Origin: Saprospiraceae bacterium
GTDB taxonomy: Bacteria > Bacteroidota > Bacteroidia > Chitinophagales > Saprospiraceae
Direction of reading: 5' to 3'
Length of the DNA: 64,000 bases
Assembly: GCA_020631355.1 (NCBI GenBank)
Contig: JAHDHL010000017.1
Location: forward strand, 1 to 64,000
The notes beneath the pieces are model-generated. The model made no database searches and was not told the DNA's origin. It saw only the letters and a list, made by a program, of their open reading frames with translations. The stretch's first letter is position 1. Each line of letters opens with the position of its first letter. Made by a program: the position numbers and the translations under genes. Positions 52,755 to 62,730 of the stretch are shown here, piece by piece.

Positions 52755-53891
52755 ATGAATAGTTCAATTAATAAGAAAGTAGGTGTGGTCTTCGTCGGAG
52801 GATTCGCAAAGGATATCAATAAGATAGAAGGGGGACAGGTATTCGCATGTACGACACTTGTCAATAGTGCCCTGAAAGAAAGTGTGGATTGGACTTTGGT
52901 TGATACCACTGCAAATATGCAATTGGAAAGAAGTTTCTTTTCAAGACTCAAGGCTGCATGTTCAAGGATATTTACATTCACTAAGGCAATCAATAAAAAG
53001 GATAGGCAGATTGCATTGGTTTTTACCTCTTTCGGATTCAGCTTGGTTGAGAAAGGTATAATGGTTGCGATAGCCAAGACAGCAGGTAAAAAGACCATAC
53101 TGTGTCCTAGGTCAGGCATCATTATGAAAGAAGCCGAAAAAAAACCGAGAACTAAGAATTGGTTGAAAACCATATTGGGTAAAACAGATGTTCTGTTGTG
53201 TCAGAGTGAATTCTGGAAAAGTTATTACCAATCTGTTCTACCCTCAAAGAAAGCATCGGATTTCAGAGTGAGATACAACTGGATAGATGTGGAGACTTAT
53301 GTGAATAACAATCCTGAACCGGACTATACCAGAAAGCAGGAGGTATCCATATTATTCATAGGAAGAATAGATGACAACAAAGGAATTTTCGATATCATTG
53401 AGGCAGCTAGGATATTGCATGCCAGAAAATTGAGATTCCAATTTAGGATAGGAGGAACAGGTCCCAAAAAAGATGAGGCCCTAGCCCTAATCAAGGAATA
53501 TGGGCTCGCCAATCACTTCGAATTTTTAGGTTTTGTGGATAAGCCCAGAAAATTAGAAGAACTCAGGCAATCTGATATTTATATACTGACCTCATATTTT
53601 GAGGGTTACCCCAATGCCCTCATCGAAGGAATGGCATCAGGAGTAGCCTGTGTATCTACCCAAGTGGGATCTGTGAATGACATTATAGAACATGAGCGGA
53701 ACGGATTATCATTCCTGCCAGGGGATTATGAAACTTTTGCCAATCATTTAGAGCGCTTGATAGTTGACGAATCACTAAGGGAACAAATGGGACAGGCAGC
53801 AAGAAAAGATACCCTGTCCCTTAATGCATTGGATCACGCGGTAAGGGATTTTGAGCAGTTGTTCAAGGAGCTCGCAACACCGAATGCCTAA
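52755..53891 (+). CDS. Glycosyltransferase family 4
   Basis: 378 residues. VGVVFVGGFAKDINKIEGGQ is an unusual GT-B opening with a glycine-rich loop; the C-terminal domain is a clear GT4 domain with ILFIGRIDDNKGIFDIIEAA, FRIGGTGPKKDEALALIKEY, and SYFEGYPNALIEGMASGVAC, which has the donor-binding Glu residues. The protein has no signal. Its donor cannot be predicted. It follows the acyltransferase by 30 bases and precedes a 134-base gap. Confidence 0.85.
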   Translation: MNSSINKKVGVVFVGGFAKDINKIEGGQVFACTTLVNSALKESVDWTLVDTTANMQLERSFFSRLKAACSRIFTFTKAINKKDRQIALVFTSFGFSLVEKGIMVAIAKTAGKKTILCPRSGIIMKEAEKKPRTKNWLKTILGKTDVLLCQSEFWKSYYQSVLPSKKASDFRVRYNWIDVETYVNNNPEPDYTRKQEVSILFIGRIDDNKGIFDIIEAARILHARKLRFQFRIGGTGPKKDEALALIKEYGLANHFEFLGFVDKPRKLEELRQSDIYILTSYFEGYPNALIEGMASGVACVSTQVGSVNDIIEHERNGLSFLPGDYETFANHLERLIVDESLREQMGQAARKDTLSLNALDHAVRDFEQLFKELATPNA

Positions 53892-54025
53892 TGGCCCCTA
53901 GCATAATGAATACCCAAAACATCAACCCCAAGGATTCACTTTTGCATCAAATAATGGACAGGTAGGGAGAACATAACCCTCTCCTCCGCCAACTGAATAC
54001 ATAATAATTAAATCTACCCACTGTT

Positions 54026-55132
54026 ATGAAAATAATCCTAGTAGTAGGTGCCCGACCCAATTTCATGAAGATTGCTCCCATATACAGAGCATTCGAAGCC
54101 CACGAGGATATGGAATCGAAGATTGTGCATACAGGGCAACATTACGATGAGAAGATGAGCGATATCTTCTTCAATCAATTGGGACTCCCAAAACCTCATT
54201 TTTATCTAGGAATTGGCGGCGGTAGCCATACCTACCAAAAGGCAAACGTGATGTTGGCATTTGAGAAAATCCTTAATGATGAGCAACCCGATTTGGTGCT
54301 CGTCGTAGGGGATGTCAATGCCACGGCCGCTTGCTCCATTACAGGCGTTAAGATGGGATATCCTGTAGCACATGTGGAAGCAGGACTGAGAAGTGGGGAT
54401 AGGAATATGCCCGAGGAAGTCAATCGAATCATCACGGATGCCATTTCGAATTATCTGTTTGTTACGGAACACAGTGGTTTGGTTAATTTGGCCAAGGAAA
54501 ATGTTCCTGACGAAAAGGTTTTCTTTGTAGGTAATGTAATGATTGATTCTCTGGTGCATTTCAGGGAGCAATCCAAAGGAGTGGGTATTCTGGATGAACT
54601 GGAAGTCAGTGCCAAGGAGTATATCCTAATGACCATGCACAGACCTGCTAATGTGGACCATGAGGAAGGTTTGAAAAGCATCATCCAAATTATTAAGGAT
54701 GCTACATCCCATAAGAAAGTAGTATTCGCCATACACCCAAGAACATCCAATAACCTGAAGAAATATGGCCTGTATGAGGAAGTAGAACAAATTCCTGGAT
54801 TGGTACTCGTTGGTCCTCAGGGGTATCTACAATTCCTCAAACTCATGGATAATGCAGCATTGATTATTACGGATTCAGGAGGGATACAGGAAGAAACCAC
54901 ATTCCTACAAGTTCCTTGCATGACATTCAGGAATAGTACGGAACGCCCCATAACAGTCGAATTGGGAACCAATTTCCTCATGCAGGACCTCAATCCCCAC
55001 TCCGTTAAGGAACAGATGGATGCCATCATGGCCGGACATGCCAAGCAAGGGATTATTCCACCATTATGGGATGGAAAGGCAGCCGAAAGAATCAGGGATA
55101 TACTGTATCAGGAACACCAGTCAAAAGCCTAG
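54026..55132 (+). CDS. wecB: Non-hydrolysing UDP-N-acetylglucosamine 2-epimerase
   Basis: 368 residues. VVGARPNFMKIAPIYRAF, HTGQHYDEKMSDIFF, HVEAGLRSGDRNMPEEVNR and TDSGGIQEETTFLQVP are the WecB/MnaA signature, different from NeuC at 35719. It interconverts UDP-GlcNAc and UDP-ManNAc; related WbpI enzymes act on UDP-2,3-diacetamido-glucuronate to make the manno form. Because the locus encodes the WbpB/E/D route, a WbpI role is possible; sequence alone does not decide. The 134 bases before it contain no recognisable gene or signal. Confidence 0.9.
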   Translation: MKIILVVGARPNFMKIAPIYRAFEAHEDMESKIVHTGQHYDEKMSDIFFNQLGLPKPHFYLGIGGGSHTYQKANVMLAFEKILNDEQPDLVLVVGDVNATAACSITGVKMGYPVAHVEAGLRSGDRNMPEEVNRIITDAISNYLFVTEHSGLVNLAKENVPDEKVFFVGNVMIDSLVHFREQSKGVGILDELEVSAKEYILMTMHRPANVDHEEGLKSIIQIIKDATSHKKVVFAIHPRTSNNLKKYGLYEEVEQIPGLVLVGPQGYLQFLKLMDNAALIITDSGGIQEETTFLQVPCMTFRNSTERPITVELGTNFLMQDLNPHSVKEQMDAIMAGHAKQGIIPPLWDGKAAERIRDILYQEHQSKA

Positions 55133-55144
55133 GACGTAAGGTTC

Positions 55145-56731
55145 ATGCTAGCCAAGTTTTCGAAATACTACCATACACTCAAATTCCTCAAGCCTACCCA
55201 GATTCGATACCAATTTTGGTATAGGTTCAAAAGAAAATGGGACAAGGGCATTCCCTTTGGGAAAACATACGATTTTTCAGTATTGGATGTAGAGGAAATA
55301 ACTTGGATTGAATCCGCTCTGCCTCCAACGAATTCGTATCATGGCAATAGGATATTTGAGTTCCTTAACCTGAAGAAAGAATTCAATAATGGGATAGATT
55401 GGAATGAAGTATCCCATGGCAAACTCTGGACGTATAACCTGACGTATTTTGAATATCTGCTTCAGATGAATGTCCCGTTTCAGGAAAAGCTGGAATTAAT
55501 AAGGGATTTCATTCAACAAAAAAAGCAGGTAAAGGATGGTTTTGAACCTTATCCCATCTCACTCAGATCCATATTCTGGATTCGATTCATGATTGAAAAT
55601 GAGCATAAGGATGAGGAAATGAACCTCCTGCTTTACCAACAACTCCAATACCTGAGCCAATACATAGAGTATCATCTTTTAGGGAATCATTTGTTGGAAA
55701 ATGGATTTGCATTTCTTTTCGGAGCCGTATACTTCCAAGACAAGCAATTCCAGAAATTGGCAGAACGAATACTCAAGGATGAACTGACAGAACAAATCCT
55801 AGCAGATGGGGCCCATTTCGAATTGAGTCCCATGTATCACCAAATCATCCTTTATAGGTTATTGGATAGTATCAATTTGCTCAAGGGAACAAAACATCGT
55901 TTTGCCAATGCATTCGTAGAATTTTGCGAAATTAAGGCCAAGGATATGCTGGGGTGGATGATGAATATTTCGGAACCCATCGGTGTTATGCCAATGTTGA
56001 ATGACGCTACGAATGGCATAGCTCCGGATTATCATTCATTATCTGATTATGCATCCCGTTTAGGCTTGGAAGCCAATAGGAAACCTCTGGGTGCATCGGG
56101 TTATAGACTAATGCAGGAAAGGGAGTGGGTAGTCATTGCAGATATCGGCCCAATCGGCCCTGATTATATTCCGGGACATGCCCATGCAGATAGTTTGGCT
56201 TTTGAATTATATCACCAACAGTCTCCGATATTCATTGATACGGGTATCAGTACCTACGAGAAGAATGCTAGGAGACAAGAAGAAAGATCAACTCCATCGC
56301 ACAATACCGTTACTGTCCAAGATGCTGACTCGTCCCAGGTTTGGGGAGGGTTCAGGGTCGCGAAAAGGGCCGAAACCCAAGTACAAAAAGATCAACCCGA
56401 GCATATCAAGGCTTCTCACAATGGTTATCGAACATACGGAGTCACCCATTCCAGGGAATGGGTATTGGATTCGAGTGGATTATCCATCACAGATGAGATT
56501 ACAGGGAGTAATAATGTGAGTAGTTTTGCTTGTTTTAATGTACCGAAAAGCGTGAAAGTGACCAGAACTAAAGAATATATTCAAGTTGGTACGCTAAAAA
56601 TGCGCTTTAAAGGTGATATTTGCACCCGTATTGATGATTATCAGTATTGTTTGGGATATCATCAGCTTGAAACAGGTAAACAATTAAGGGTAGAATTTGC
56701 AAATAGGCTAGAAACCATCTTGTTTGAATGA
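55145..56731 (+). CDS. Heparinase II/III-like (alginate lyase-type) protein
   Basis: 528 residues. An alpha-helical N-terminal half (toroid) and a C-terminal heparinase II/III beta-sandwich with PGHAHADSLAFEL, GISTYEKNARRQEERS and PSHNTVTVQDADSSQVWGGF, carrying the conserved Tyr/His positions of this fold. Such lyases cut uronic-acid-containing polysaccharides by beta-elimination. No clear signal peptide is present, in contrast to secreted lyases, yet in exopolysaccharide loci these genes (alginate lyase family) are common and may act on the product. It overlaps the next gene by four bases (ATGA). Confidence 0.82.
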   Translation: MLAKFSKYYHTLKFLKPTQIRYQFWYRFKRKWDKGIPFGKTYDFSVLDVEEITWIESALPPTNSYHGNRIFEFLNLKKEFNNGIDWNEVSHGKLWTYNLTYFEYLLQMNVPFQEKLELIRDFIQQKKQVKDGFEPYPISLRSIFWIRFMIENEHKDEEMNLLLYQQLQYLSQYIEYHLLGNHLLENGFAFLFGAVYFQDKQFQKLAERILKDELTEQILADGAHFELSPMYHQIILYRLLDSINLLKGTKHRFANAFVEFCEIKAKDMLGWMMNISEPIGVMPMLNDATNGIAPDYHSLSDYASRLGLEANRKPLGASGYRLMQEREWVVIADIGPIGPDYIPGHAHADSLAFELYHQQSPIFIDTGISTYEKNARRQEERSTPSHNTVTVQDADSSQVWGGFRVAKRAETQVQKDQPEHIKASHNGYRTYGVTHSREWVLDSSGLSITDEITGSNNVSSFACFNVPKSVKVTRTKEYIQVGTLKMRFKGDICTRIDDYQYCLGYHQLETGKQLRVEFANRLETILFE

Positions 56732-57945
56732 AGGTACTTTTCCTTACTGATAACTTTCCTCCAGAGGTGAATGCACCCGCCACCCGAACCTATGAACACT
56801 GCTTCGAATGGGTCAAGGAGGGAGTGGATGTTACTGTTATTACCTGTGCACCCAATTTCCCGCAAGGGAGGGTATATGATGGCTATAAGAATAAGTTATA
56901 CCAGACGGAAGTGATAGATGGCATCAAGGTCATCAGGGTGTGGAGTTTCATCAGTCCTAATAAGGGCTTCATGAAAAGGATAGTGGATTACCTGAGTTAC
57001 GCTTTCATGGCATTCTTCGCAGGATTATTCGTTAGGACGGATATCATCGTTGCCACTTCCCCCCAGTTCTTTACCGCTATATGCGGTTATTTTCTAGCAT
57101 TATTCAAGCGTAAACCTTGGATAATGGAGGTACGCGACCTTTGGCCAGAAAGTATTCGGGCTGTGAATGCCATGAAAAAGGAAAGCAAGTCCTTGGATTG
57201 GATGGAGAAAGTAGAACTGTTCCTTTACAGGAAAGCAAGAAGGGTAGTCGTGGTTACAGATTCGTTCAAGGAGAATATTGCAGATAGGGGTATCAACCCG
57301 GATAAGATTCATGTCGTAAAGAATGGAGTCCATACCAATAAGTTTCCACCCATTCCAAAAGACAAGGATATTCTGAAATCCCTGAATCTGAATGGTGAAT
57401 TCATTGTTGGTTATTTGGGAACTCATGGAATGGCCCATAAACTTGATTTTATTCTCGAATCAGTTAGTAAGGCGAATGAGAACATCCATTTCCTATTCAT
57501 AGGCGATGGTGCTGAGAAGAACAAACTGATTGCCCTTAAGGATGAATTAGGATTGACCAATGTGACAATGCTTCCTTTCGTGTCCAAGAATGAAGTGAAA
57601 CGATATATCAGTATTACGGATGTAGCATTGGTTCCATTAAAAAAATCGGATACTTTCAAGACAGTCATACCTTCCAAGATTTTTGAGAATGCATCCATGA
57701 AAAAACCCATATTGCTAGGAGTCGAGGGGGAATCCAAGCAAATCGTGGAACACTATAACGCAGGCTTGTGCTTCGAACCGGAAAATGAGGCCGAATTCCT
57801 TTCCAATCTGAATCAGATGTATTCCAATAAGGAACTCTATCAGGAATTGCAGGAGGGATGTTTGGAATTGTCCAAGAATTTTGACCGGAAGCATCTGGCA
57901 TATCGTTTACTGAACATCATCAAAGAAAGCTTACAAACAAAATAA
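56728..57945 (+). CDS. wbuB: WbuB-type glycosyltransferase (GT4)
   Basis: 405 residues. LTDNFPPEVNAPATRTYEHC, ITCAPNFPQGRVYDGY and IATSPQFFTAICGYFLALFK give the WbuB-family pattern: EVRDLWPESI is its best-known motif and is present. Known members transfer L-fucosamine or similar amino sugars; the donor here is not certain. A membrane-associated stretch (FMAFFAGLFV) lies in the N-terminal domain. The gene starts with the ATGA overlap to the lyase gene and ends two bases before the second Wzi-like gene. Confidence 0.87.
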   Translation: MKVLFLTDNFPPEVNAPATRTYEHCFEWVKEGVDVTVITCAPNFPQGRVYDGYKNKLYQTEVIDGIKVIRVWSFISPNKGFMKRIVDYLSYAFMAFFAGLFVRTDIIVATSPQFFTAICGYFLALFKRKPWIMEVRDLWPESIRAVNAMKKESKSLDWMEKVELFLYRKARRVVVVTDSFKENIADRGINPDKIHVVKNGVHTNKFPPIPKDKDILKSLNLNGEFIVGYLGTHGMAHKLDFILESVSKANENIHFLFIGDGAEKNKLIALKDELGLTNVTMLPFVSKNEVKRYISITDVALVPLKKSDTFKTVIPSKIFENASMKKPILLGVEGESKQIVEHYNAGLCFEPENEAEFLSNLNQMYSNKELYQELQEGCLELSKNFDRKHLAYRLLNIIKESLQTK

Positions 57946-57947
57946 AC

Positions 57948-59588
57948 ATGAATTTTTCCTCCAAATCATTCATCCTTTGGATGGCCTGCAGCTTGTTGCT
58001 GGTACATTCAGTCTGGAGTCAGAGGCCATTCGTGCCCCTGAATCCCTCAGCCTTGCAAGAAACGGAAGCAGTCCTTTATTCTAAGGAAGATATACAACTC
58101 CATACGGCCATCAAGCCTTATAATACTTTTGAGGTAGGTCATGTGATGGATTCAATTCACCAAGGAAAACGATTCGGAAAGGACATAGATAAGAAATTCA
58201 AAAGATGGTTATACAATGCATTCCTGAATGACCATTTTCTGGAAGTCAAGGATAAGAATGATAAGTATTCCCTTATCCTGAATCCACTCCTGGATATTAG
58301 GGCCGGAACTTCCACTGACTTGGATGCCTTACCTTATAATAACACTAGGGGTATCCAAATTATGGGACGTATCGGAAAAACCATGACATTCTACACGGAT
58401 GTGTATGAGAACCAAGCTCGCTTTCCCAATTATGTCAATCAATTCGTGAATGAACAACTGGTTGTGCCGGGGCAGGGATTCCCAAAGGAATTCGATCCAC
58501 TCACATCCAGTGGTACTGCATTTGATTTTTCCTATGTAAACGGTCATGTCACTTTCCAACCCAATGAATTTTTCAATTTTGAATTCGGAAACGGCAAGAA
58601 CTTCATCGGAGAGGGGCATCGTTCCTTATTGATGTCCGATGTCGGATTTAATTATCCTTACCTTAAGATTAGAACATCATTCTGGAAGCTGAATTATGTC
58701 AATCTCTATGCACAGATGAGGGATATTCGAGGAACGAGTTATTCGGATGCCACATTTGACAAGAAATATGTGGTTTCCCACTATCTCTCCATCAATGCTA
58801 CAAAAAAATTCAATATCGGGCTATTCGAGACCATAGTGTATCAGGATAGTACCCAAACATTGGACCTGAGTTATCTCAATCCATTCATTCTTTACCGTCC
58901 GATAGAGTTCGCAATCGGTTCAAGGAGTGGGAATGTACTGATGGGATTCAATATGTCCTATAAGGTTCGCCCCAAGCAAATCATCTATAGCCAAATCATG
59001 ATTGATGAATTCAAGTTTGATGAGGTATTCAAAGGAGATGGTTGGTGGGCCAATAAGTTTGCCATCCAATTAGGAGTCAAATCATACGATAGCTTTGTTC
59101 CCGGACTCAAACTACAAACCGAACTGAATTTTGCACGTCCGTACACCTATTCACACCGGACATCAGGGAGGAGCTTCGGTCACTACAACCAACCTCTGGC
59201 CCATATATTAGGAGCTAATTTCATAGAATCGGTAAGTATCATTGGATATCAGAAAGGTCGTTGGTTCGGGAATATGGAAATCATGTATGCATTGCAAGGA
59301 CTGGATGATGAGACGACCAATTATGGTAGTGATGTATTCCTTTCCTATGATACTCGTGAGAATAATTATGGGAATGAGACCCTTCAAGGCATAAAGAGTA
59401 GAACCTTTTATACGGATTTGAGATTGGGATATATCATCAATCCACGTACGAACCTAAGGGCAGAATTAGGATTGACCTATCGTTCGTTTAATCCCGAATT
59501 GGAAACAGCAACATTACAAAAATCAAATACGGCGTATATACACTTTGGTATCACTACAGCCCTGAATAATAAGTATTACGACTTCTAA
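57948..59588 (+). CDS. wzi: Wzi-like capsule assembly outer-membrane protein 2
   Basis: 546 residues. Signal peptide ([20 protein letters not shown]) and a beta-rich body with many Tyr/Phe-Asn strands ending in [14 protein letters not shown]. Features shared with the protein encoded at 25531, such as [18 protein letters not shown] here against VMGNNNHGSIIMSG there and [13 protein letters not shown] against IGYIIPLFFYKSIDH, support the same Wzi-type family, although the two are only distantly alike. It probably anchors the second polymer or a second surface form. Confidence 0.82.
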   Translation: MNFSSKSFILWMACSLLLVHSVWSQRPFVPLNPSALQETEAVLYSKEDIQLHTAIKPYNTFEVGHVMDSIHQGKRFGKDIDKKFKRWLYNAFLNDHFLEVKDKNDKYSLILNPLLDIRAGTSTDLDALPYNNTRGIQIMGRIGKTMTFYTDVYENQARFPNYVNQFVNEQLVVPGQGFPKEFDPLTSSGTAFDFSYVNGHVTFQPNEFFNFEFGNGKNFIGEGHRSLLMSDVGFNYPYLKIRTSFWKLNYVNLYAQMRDIRGTSYSDATFDKKYVVSHYLSINATKKFNIGLFETIVYQDSTQTLDLSYLNPFILYRPIEFAIGSRSGNVLMGFNMSYKVRPKQIIYSQIMIDEFKFDEVFKGDGWWANKFAIQLGVKSYDSFVPGLKLQTELNFARPYTYSHRTSGRSFGHYNQPLAHILGANFIESVSIIGYQKGRWFGNMEIMYALQGLDDETTNYGSDVFLSYDTRENNYGNETLQGIKSRTFYTDLRLGYIINPRTNLRAELGLTYRSFNPELETATLQKSNTAYIHFGITTALNNKYYDF

Positions 59589-59592
59589 CGAG

Positions 59593-60705
59593 ATGAAGAA
59601 AGCATTAATAACGGGAATTACAGGACAGGATGGAGCTTACCTTACGGAATTCCTACTGAAGAAAGGATACGAGGTTCATGGAATCAAACGTAGAAGTTCC
59701 ATGTTCAATACCGCAAGGATTGACCACCTTTATCAGGACCCGCACATTGAAACAAGGAATCTTATCCTACATTATGGGGATTTGACGGATTCTACGAATC
59801 TGATTCGAATTGTACAGGAAGTACAACCGGACGAAATCTATAATCTGGGGGCCATGTCTCATGTGAAAGTGAGTTTTGACTCACCTGAGTACACAGCAGA
59901 TGTTGATGGTATAGGAACTCTGAGATTGTTGGAGGCTATCCGCATTCTGGGATTGACGGAAAAAACCCGTTTTTATCAGGCATCAACTTCCGAATTATAT
60001 GGCTTGGTGCAGGAAGTGCCACAGAGTGAAAAAACACCATTCTACCCTAGGTCACCTTATGCAGTTGCAAAATTGTATTCCTATTGGATTACGGTCAATT
60101 ATAGGGAAGCATACAACATGTACGCCTGTAACGGTATCCTATTCAATCACGAATCACCACTTCGTGGAGAAACCTTTGTTACAAGAAAGATTACAAGGGC
60201 TACGGCTAAGATTGGCTTAGGATTACAAGAAAAATTATTCCTTGGTAATCTGGATGCCAAAAGGGATTGGGGACATGCCAAGGATTATGTCAAGGCCCAA
60301 TGGATGATTCTCCAGCAGGACGTGGCAGAGGATTTTGTCATTGCTACTGGAATCACAACTACCGTAAGGGATTTCGTGAGTATGTCCTTTGCCGAATTAG
60401 GAATAAGTCTTGAGTTCAAGGGAGAGGGTATAGATGAGATAGGTGTAGTGACGAAGTGCGATAATCCTGATTACCAATTGGAGATAGGTCAGGAAATCGT
60501 AGCAGTTGACCCCAGATACTTCAGACCTACCGAAGTGGAATTACTGATTGGTGACCCTACCAAGGCCAAGACCAAACTCAATTGGGAGCCAGAATACGAC
60601 CTGCAACAATTGGTCAAGGAAATGGTATCGGCTGATATTGAGCTATTCAAGAAAGAACAATATCTCAAGGCAGGTGGTTTTGATGTGAAAAATGAGTTCG
60701 AATAA
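59593..60705 (+). CDS. gmd: GDP-mannose 4,6-dehydratase
   Basis: 370 residues. [40 protein letters not shown] and [20 protein letters not shown], followed by [20 protein letters not shown], leave no doubt about the family. It converts GDP-mannose to GDP-4-keto-6-deoxymannose, the precursor of GDP-L-fucose made by the next gene. The donor GDP-mannose is supplied by ManC (61658). It starts four bases after the Wzi-like gene and ends one base before fcl. Confidence 0.96.
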   Translation: MKKALITGITGQDGAYLTEFLLKKGYEVHGIKRRSSMFNTARIDHLYQDPHIETRNLILHYGDLTDSTNLIRIVQEVQPDEIYNLGAMSHVKVSFDSPEYTADVDGIGTLRLLEAIRILGLTEKTRFYQASTSELYGLVQEVPQSEKTPFYPRSPYAVAKLYSYWITVNYREAYNMYACNGILFNHESPLRGETFVTRKITRATAKIGLGLQEKLFLGNLDAKRDWGHAKDYVKAQWMILQQDVAEDFVIATGITTTVRDFVSMSFAELGISLEFKGEGIDEIGVVTKCDNPDYQLEIGQEIVAVDPRYFRPTEVELLIGDPTKAKTKLNWEPEYDLQQLVKEMVSADIELFKKEQYLKAGGFDVKNEFE

Positions 60706-60706
60706 A

Positions 60707-61651
60707 ATGGATACATCCAAAAAAGTATATGTAGCGGGCCATCGGGGTATGGTGGGTTCCGCATTGGTCAGGAAATTGGAAGCAGAGGGTTTCCAAAATA
60801 TCATAAAGCGGACTTCCAAGCAATTGGATCTTCGCGATCAGAAAGCAGTAAGCGAATTCTTCGCCAAGGAACAACCCGATTATGTATTCTTGGCTGCAGC
60901 TAAGGTAGGTGGTATCTTGGCGAATAATACTTACAGGGCTGAGTTCATTTATGATAATCTGATGATGGAAGCTAATGTTATTCATTCTGCACATCAAAGT
61001 GGTGTGGAGAAATTGATGTTCATGGGCTCATCCTGTATCTATCCCAAAATGGCTCCGCAACCACTAAGGGAGGATTACCTTCTTACGGGTTTGTTGGAAC
61101 CCACTAACGAACCTTATGCGATAGCTAAGATTGCGGGGATTAAGTTGTGTGATGCCTATCGCTCCCAGTATGGTTCGAATTTTATATCCGTGATGCCTAC
61201 GAATCTTTATGGTCCTAATGATAATTATGACCTCAAGAATTCACATGTATTACCTGCATTGCTCCGTAAGTTCCACGAAGCTAAGATGGAAAATAAGCCA
61301 TCAGTCGTCATGTGGGGTACGGGAAGTCCGAAAAGGGAATTCCTTCATGTGGATGATTTGGCGGATGCCTGTTATTATCTCATGGAAAACTACAATGAGG
61401 AGGGCTTGGTGAATATTGGAACTGGCGAGGATATTGCAATATTGGACTTGGCGAAACTCATCAAGGATGTTGTAGGGTATGAGGGAGAAATCGAACACGA
61501 TTTGTCCAAGCCCGATGGTACACCCAGAAAACTCATGGATGTATCCAAGCTGAAGAACCTGGGTTGGGAAGCGAGTATCGGTTTGGAAGATGGTGTTCGA
61601 AGTGTGTATGAGGAAGTAAGGGGGATGTTCGCCGGAGCAAATGAAAAATAA
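60707..61651 (+). CDS. fcl: GDP-L-fucose synthase
   Basis: 314 residues from the ATG at 60707; an ATG at 60692 inside the end of gmd is a less likely start. It epimerises and reduces GDP-4-keto-6-deoxymannose to GDP-L-fucose. [57 protein letters not shown] and [20 protein letters not shown] are all characteristic. Normal length. Fucose is a common acceptor for sulfate in marine bacterial and algal polysaccharides, which fits the sulfotransferases here. Confidence 0.95.
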   Translation: MDTSKKVYVAGHRGMVGSALVRKLEAEGFQNIIKRTSKQLDLRDQKAVSEFFAKEQPDYVFLAAAKVGGILANNTYRAEFIYDNLMMEANVIHSAHQSGVEKLMFMGSSCIYPKMAPQPLREDYLLTGLLEPTNEPYAIAKIAGIKLCDAYRSQYGSNFISVMPTNLYGPNDNYDLKNSHVLPALLRKFHEAKMENKPSVVMWGTGSPKREFLHVDDLADACYYLMENYNEEGLVNIGTGEDIAILDLAKLIKDVVGYEGEIEHDLSKPDGTPRKLMDVSKLKNLGWEASIGLEDGVRSVYEEVRGMFAGANEK

Positions 61652-61657
61652 GTGTAT

Positions 61658-62728
61658 ATGTCTAATATTTATGTAGCCATCATGGCCGGTGGAGTGGGAA
61701 GTAGGTTTTGGCCTGCTAGCCGCGATTCAAGGCCCAAACAATTCCTGGATATCCTGGGGGTCGGCAAATCATTGATTCGTCTGACTTATGAGCGATTCCT
61801 GAAACTTTGTCCATCAGAGAATATCCTGATTGTTACCAATAAGAAATATAGGGAACTCGTCAAGGAACATTTACCCGAATTGGATTATAGCCAAATCCTT
61901 TGTGAACCCTCGATGAATAATACTGCTCCCTGTGTAGCCTATACTGCGCTTAGGCTGAGAGCGATGAATGAGGATGCCAACTTCGTAGTGGCACCATCTG
62001 ATCACGTTATCCTTAAGGAGGATTTCTTTGTCAGCCAATTGCGTAAGGCCCTTGCATTCACACAAGAAAATAATGCTTTGGTAACCCTAGGTATCACACC
62101 TACCCGCCCCGATACCGGATACGGTTATATCCACTATTCGGATGATACGGGAAATGGAGTGCATAAGGTGAGGCGATTCATGGAAAAGCCGAACTTGGAA
62201 AGAGCCAAGGAATTCTTGGATAGTGGAGAGTACCTTTGGAATGCAGGTATCTTCGTTTGGCACAATAAGACCATTCTCGAATCCTTTGGGAAGAATGCTC
62301 CTGAGATATTGGAAATTCTGGAAAAGGGAAATGAGGCTTATCATACGGATAAGGAACAGGACTTCATTGATGAGGCTTACCCAACGACACCTAAGATTTC
62401 CGTGGATTATGCCATTATGGAAAAAGCGGATAATATCTATACCTTGCCATCCGATATCGGTTGGTCCGATTTGGGAACCTGGAATTCCTTATATGCTTAT
62501 AGGGATAAGGACGAACGGGGTAACGTTGTGAGTGGTCGGGTCGTATTGGAAGAAACGGATGACTGTTTCGTTCGCACGACCGAGGGGAAGTTGACCATCA
62601 TCAAAGGACTAAAGGATTATATCCTGGTTGATGAGGGTGATGTATTGTTGGTATATCCCAAACAATTGGAACAGGAGGTGAAAGGCTTGGTAGGTGCCTA
62701 TAAGAAAGACCTGCCTGAATTCTTTTAA
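61658..62728 (+). CDS. manC: Mannose-1-phosphate guanylyltransferase
   Basis: 356 residues from the ATG at 61658; a GTG two codons upstream is the alternative. It makes GDP-mannose from GTP and mannose 1-phosphate. IMAGGVGSRFWPASRDSRPKQF is the nucleotide-binding signature, followed by VAPSDHVI and FMEKPN with NAGIFVWH. The protein is the short form without the fused phosphomannose isomerase domain. It is the first step of the GDP-fucose pathway encoded by gmd and fcl upstream. Confidence 0.95.
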   Translation: MSNIYVAIMAGGVGSRFWPASRDSRPKQFLDILGVGKSLIRLTYERFLKLCPSENILIVTNKKYRELVKEHLPELDYSQILCEPSMNNTAPCVAYTALRLRAMNEDANFVVAPSDHVILKEDFFVSQLRKALAFTQENNALVTLGITPTRPDTGYGYIHYSDDTGNGVHKVRRFMEKPNLERAKEFLDSGEYLWNAGIFVWHNKTILESFGKNAPEILEILEKGNEAYHTDKEQDFIDEAYPTTPKISVDYAIMEKADNIYTLPSDIGWSDLGTWNSLYAYRDKDERGNVVSGRVVLEETDDCFVRTTEGKLTIIKGLKDYILVDEGDVLLVYPKQLEQEVKGLVGAYKKDLPEFF

Positions 62729-62730
62729 AA

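Noticed and set aside
52550-53173. Minus-strand open frame of 207 codons opposite the acyltransferase and GT4 genes
   Set aside because: It spans two genuine plus-strand genes in antisense and shows no family motif.
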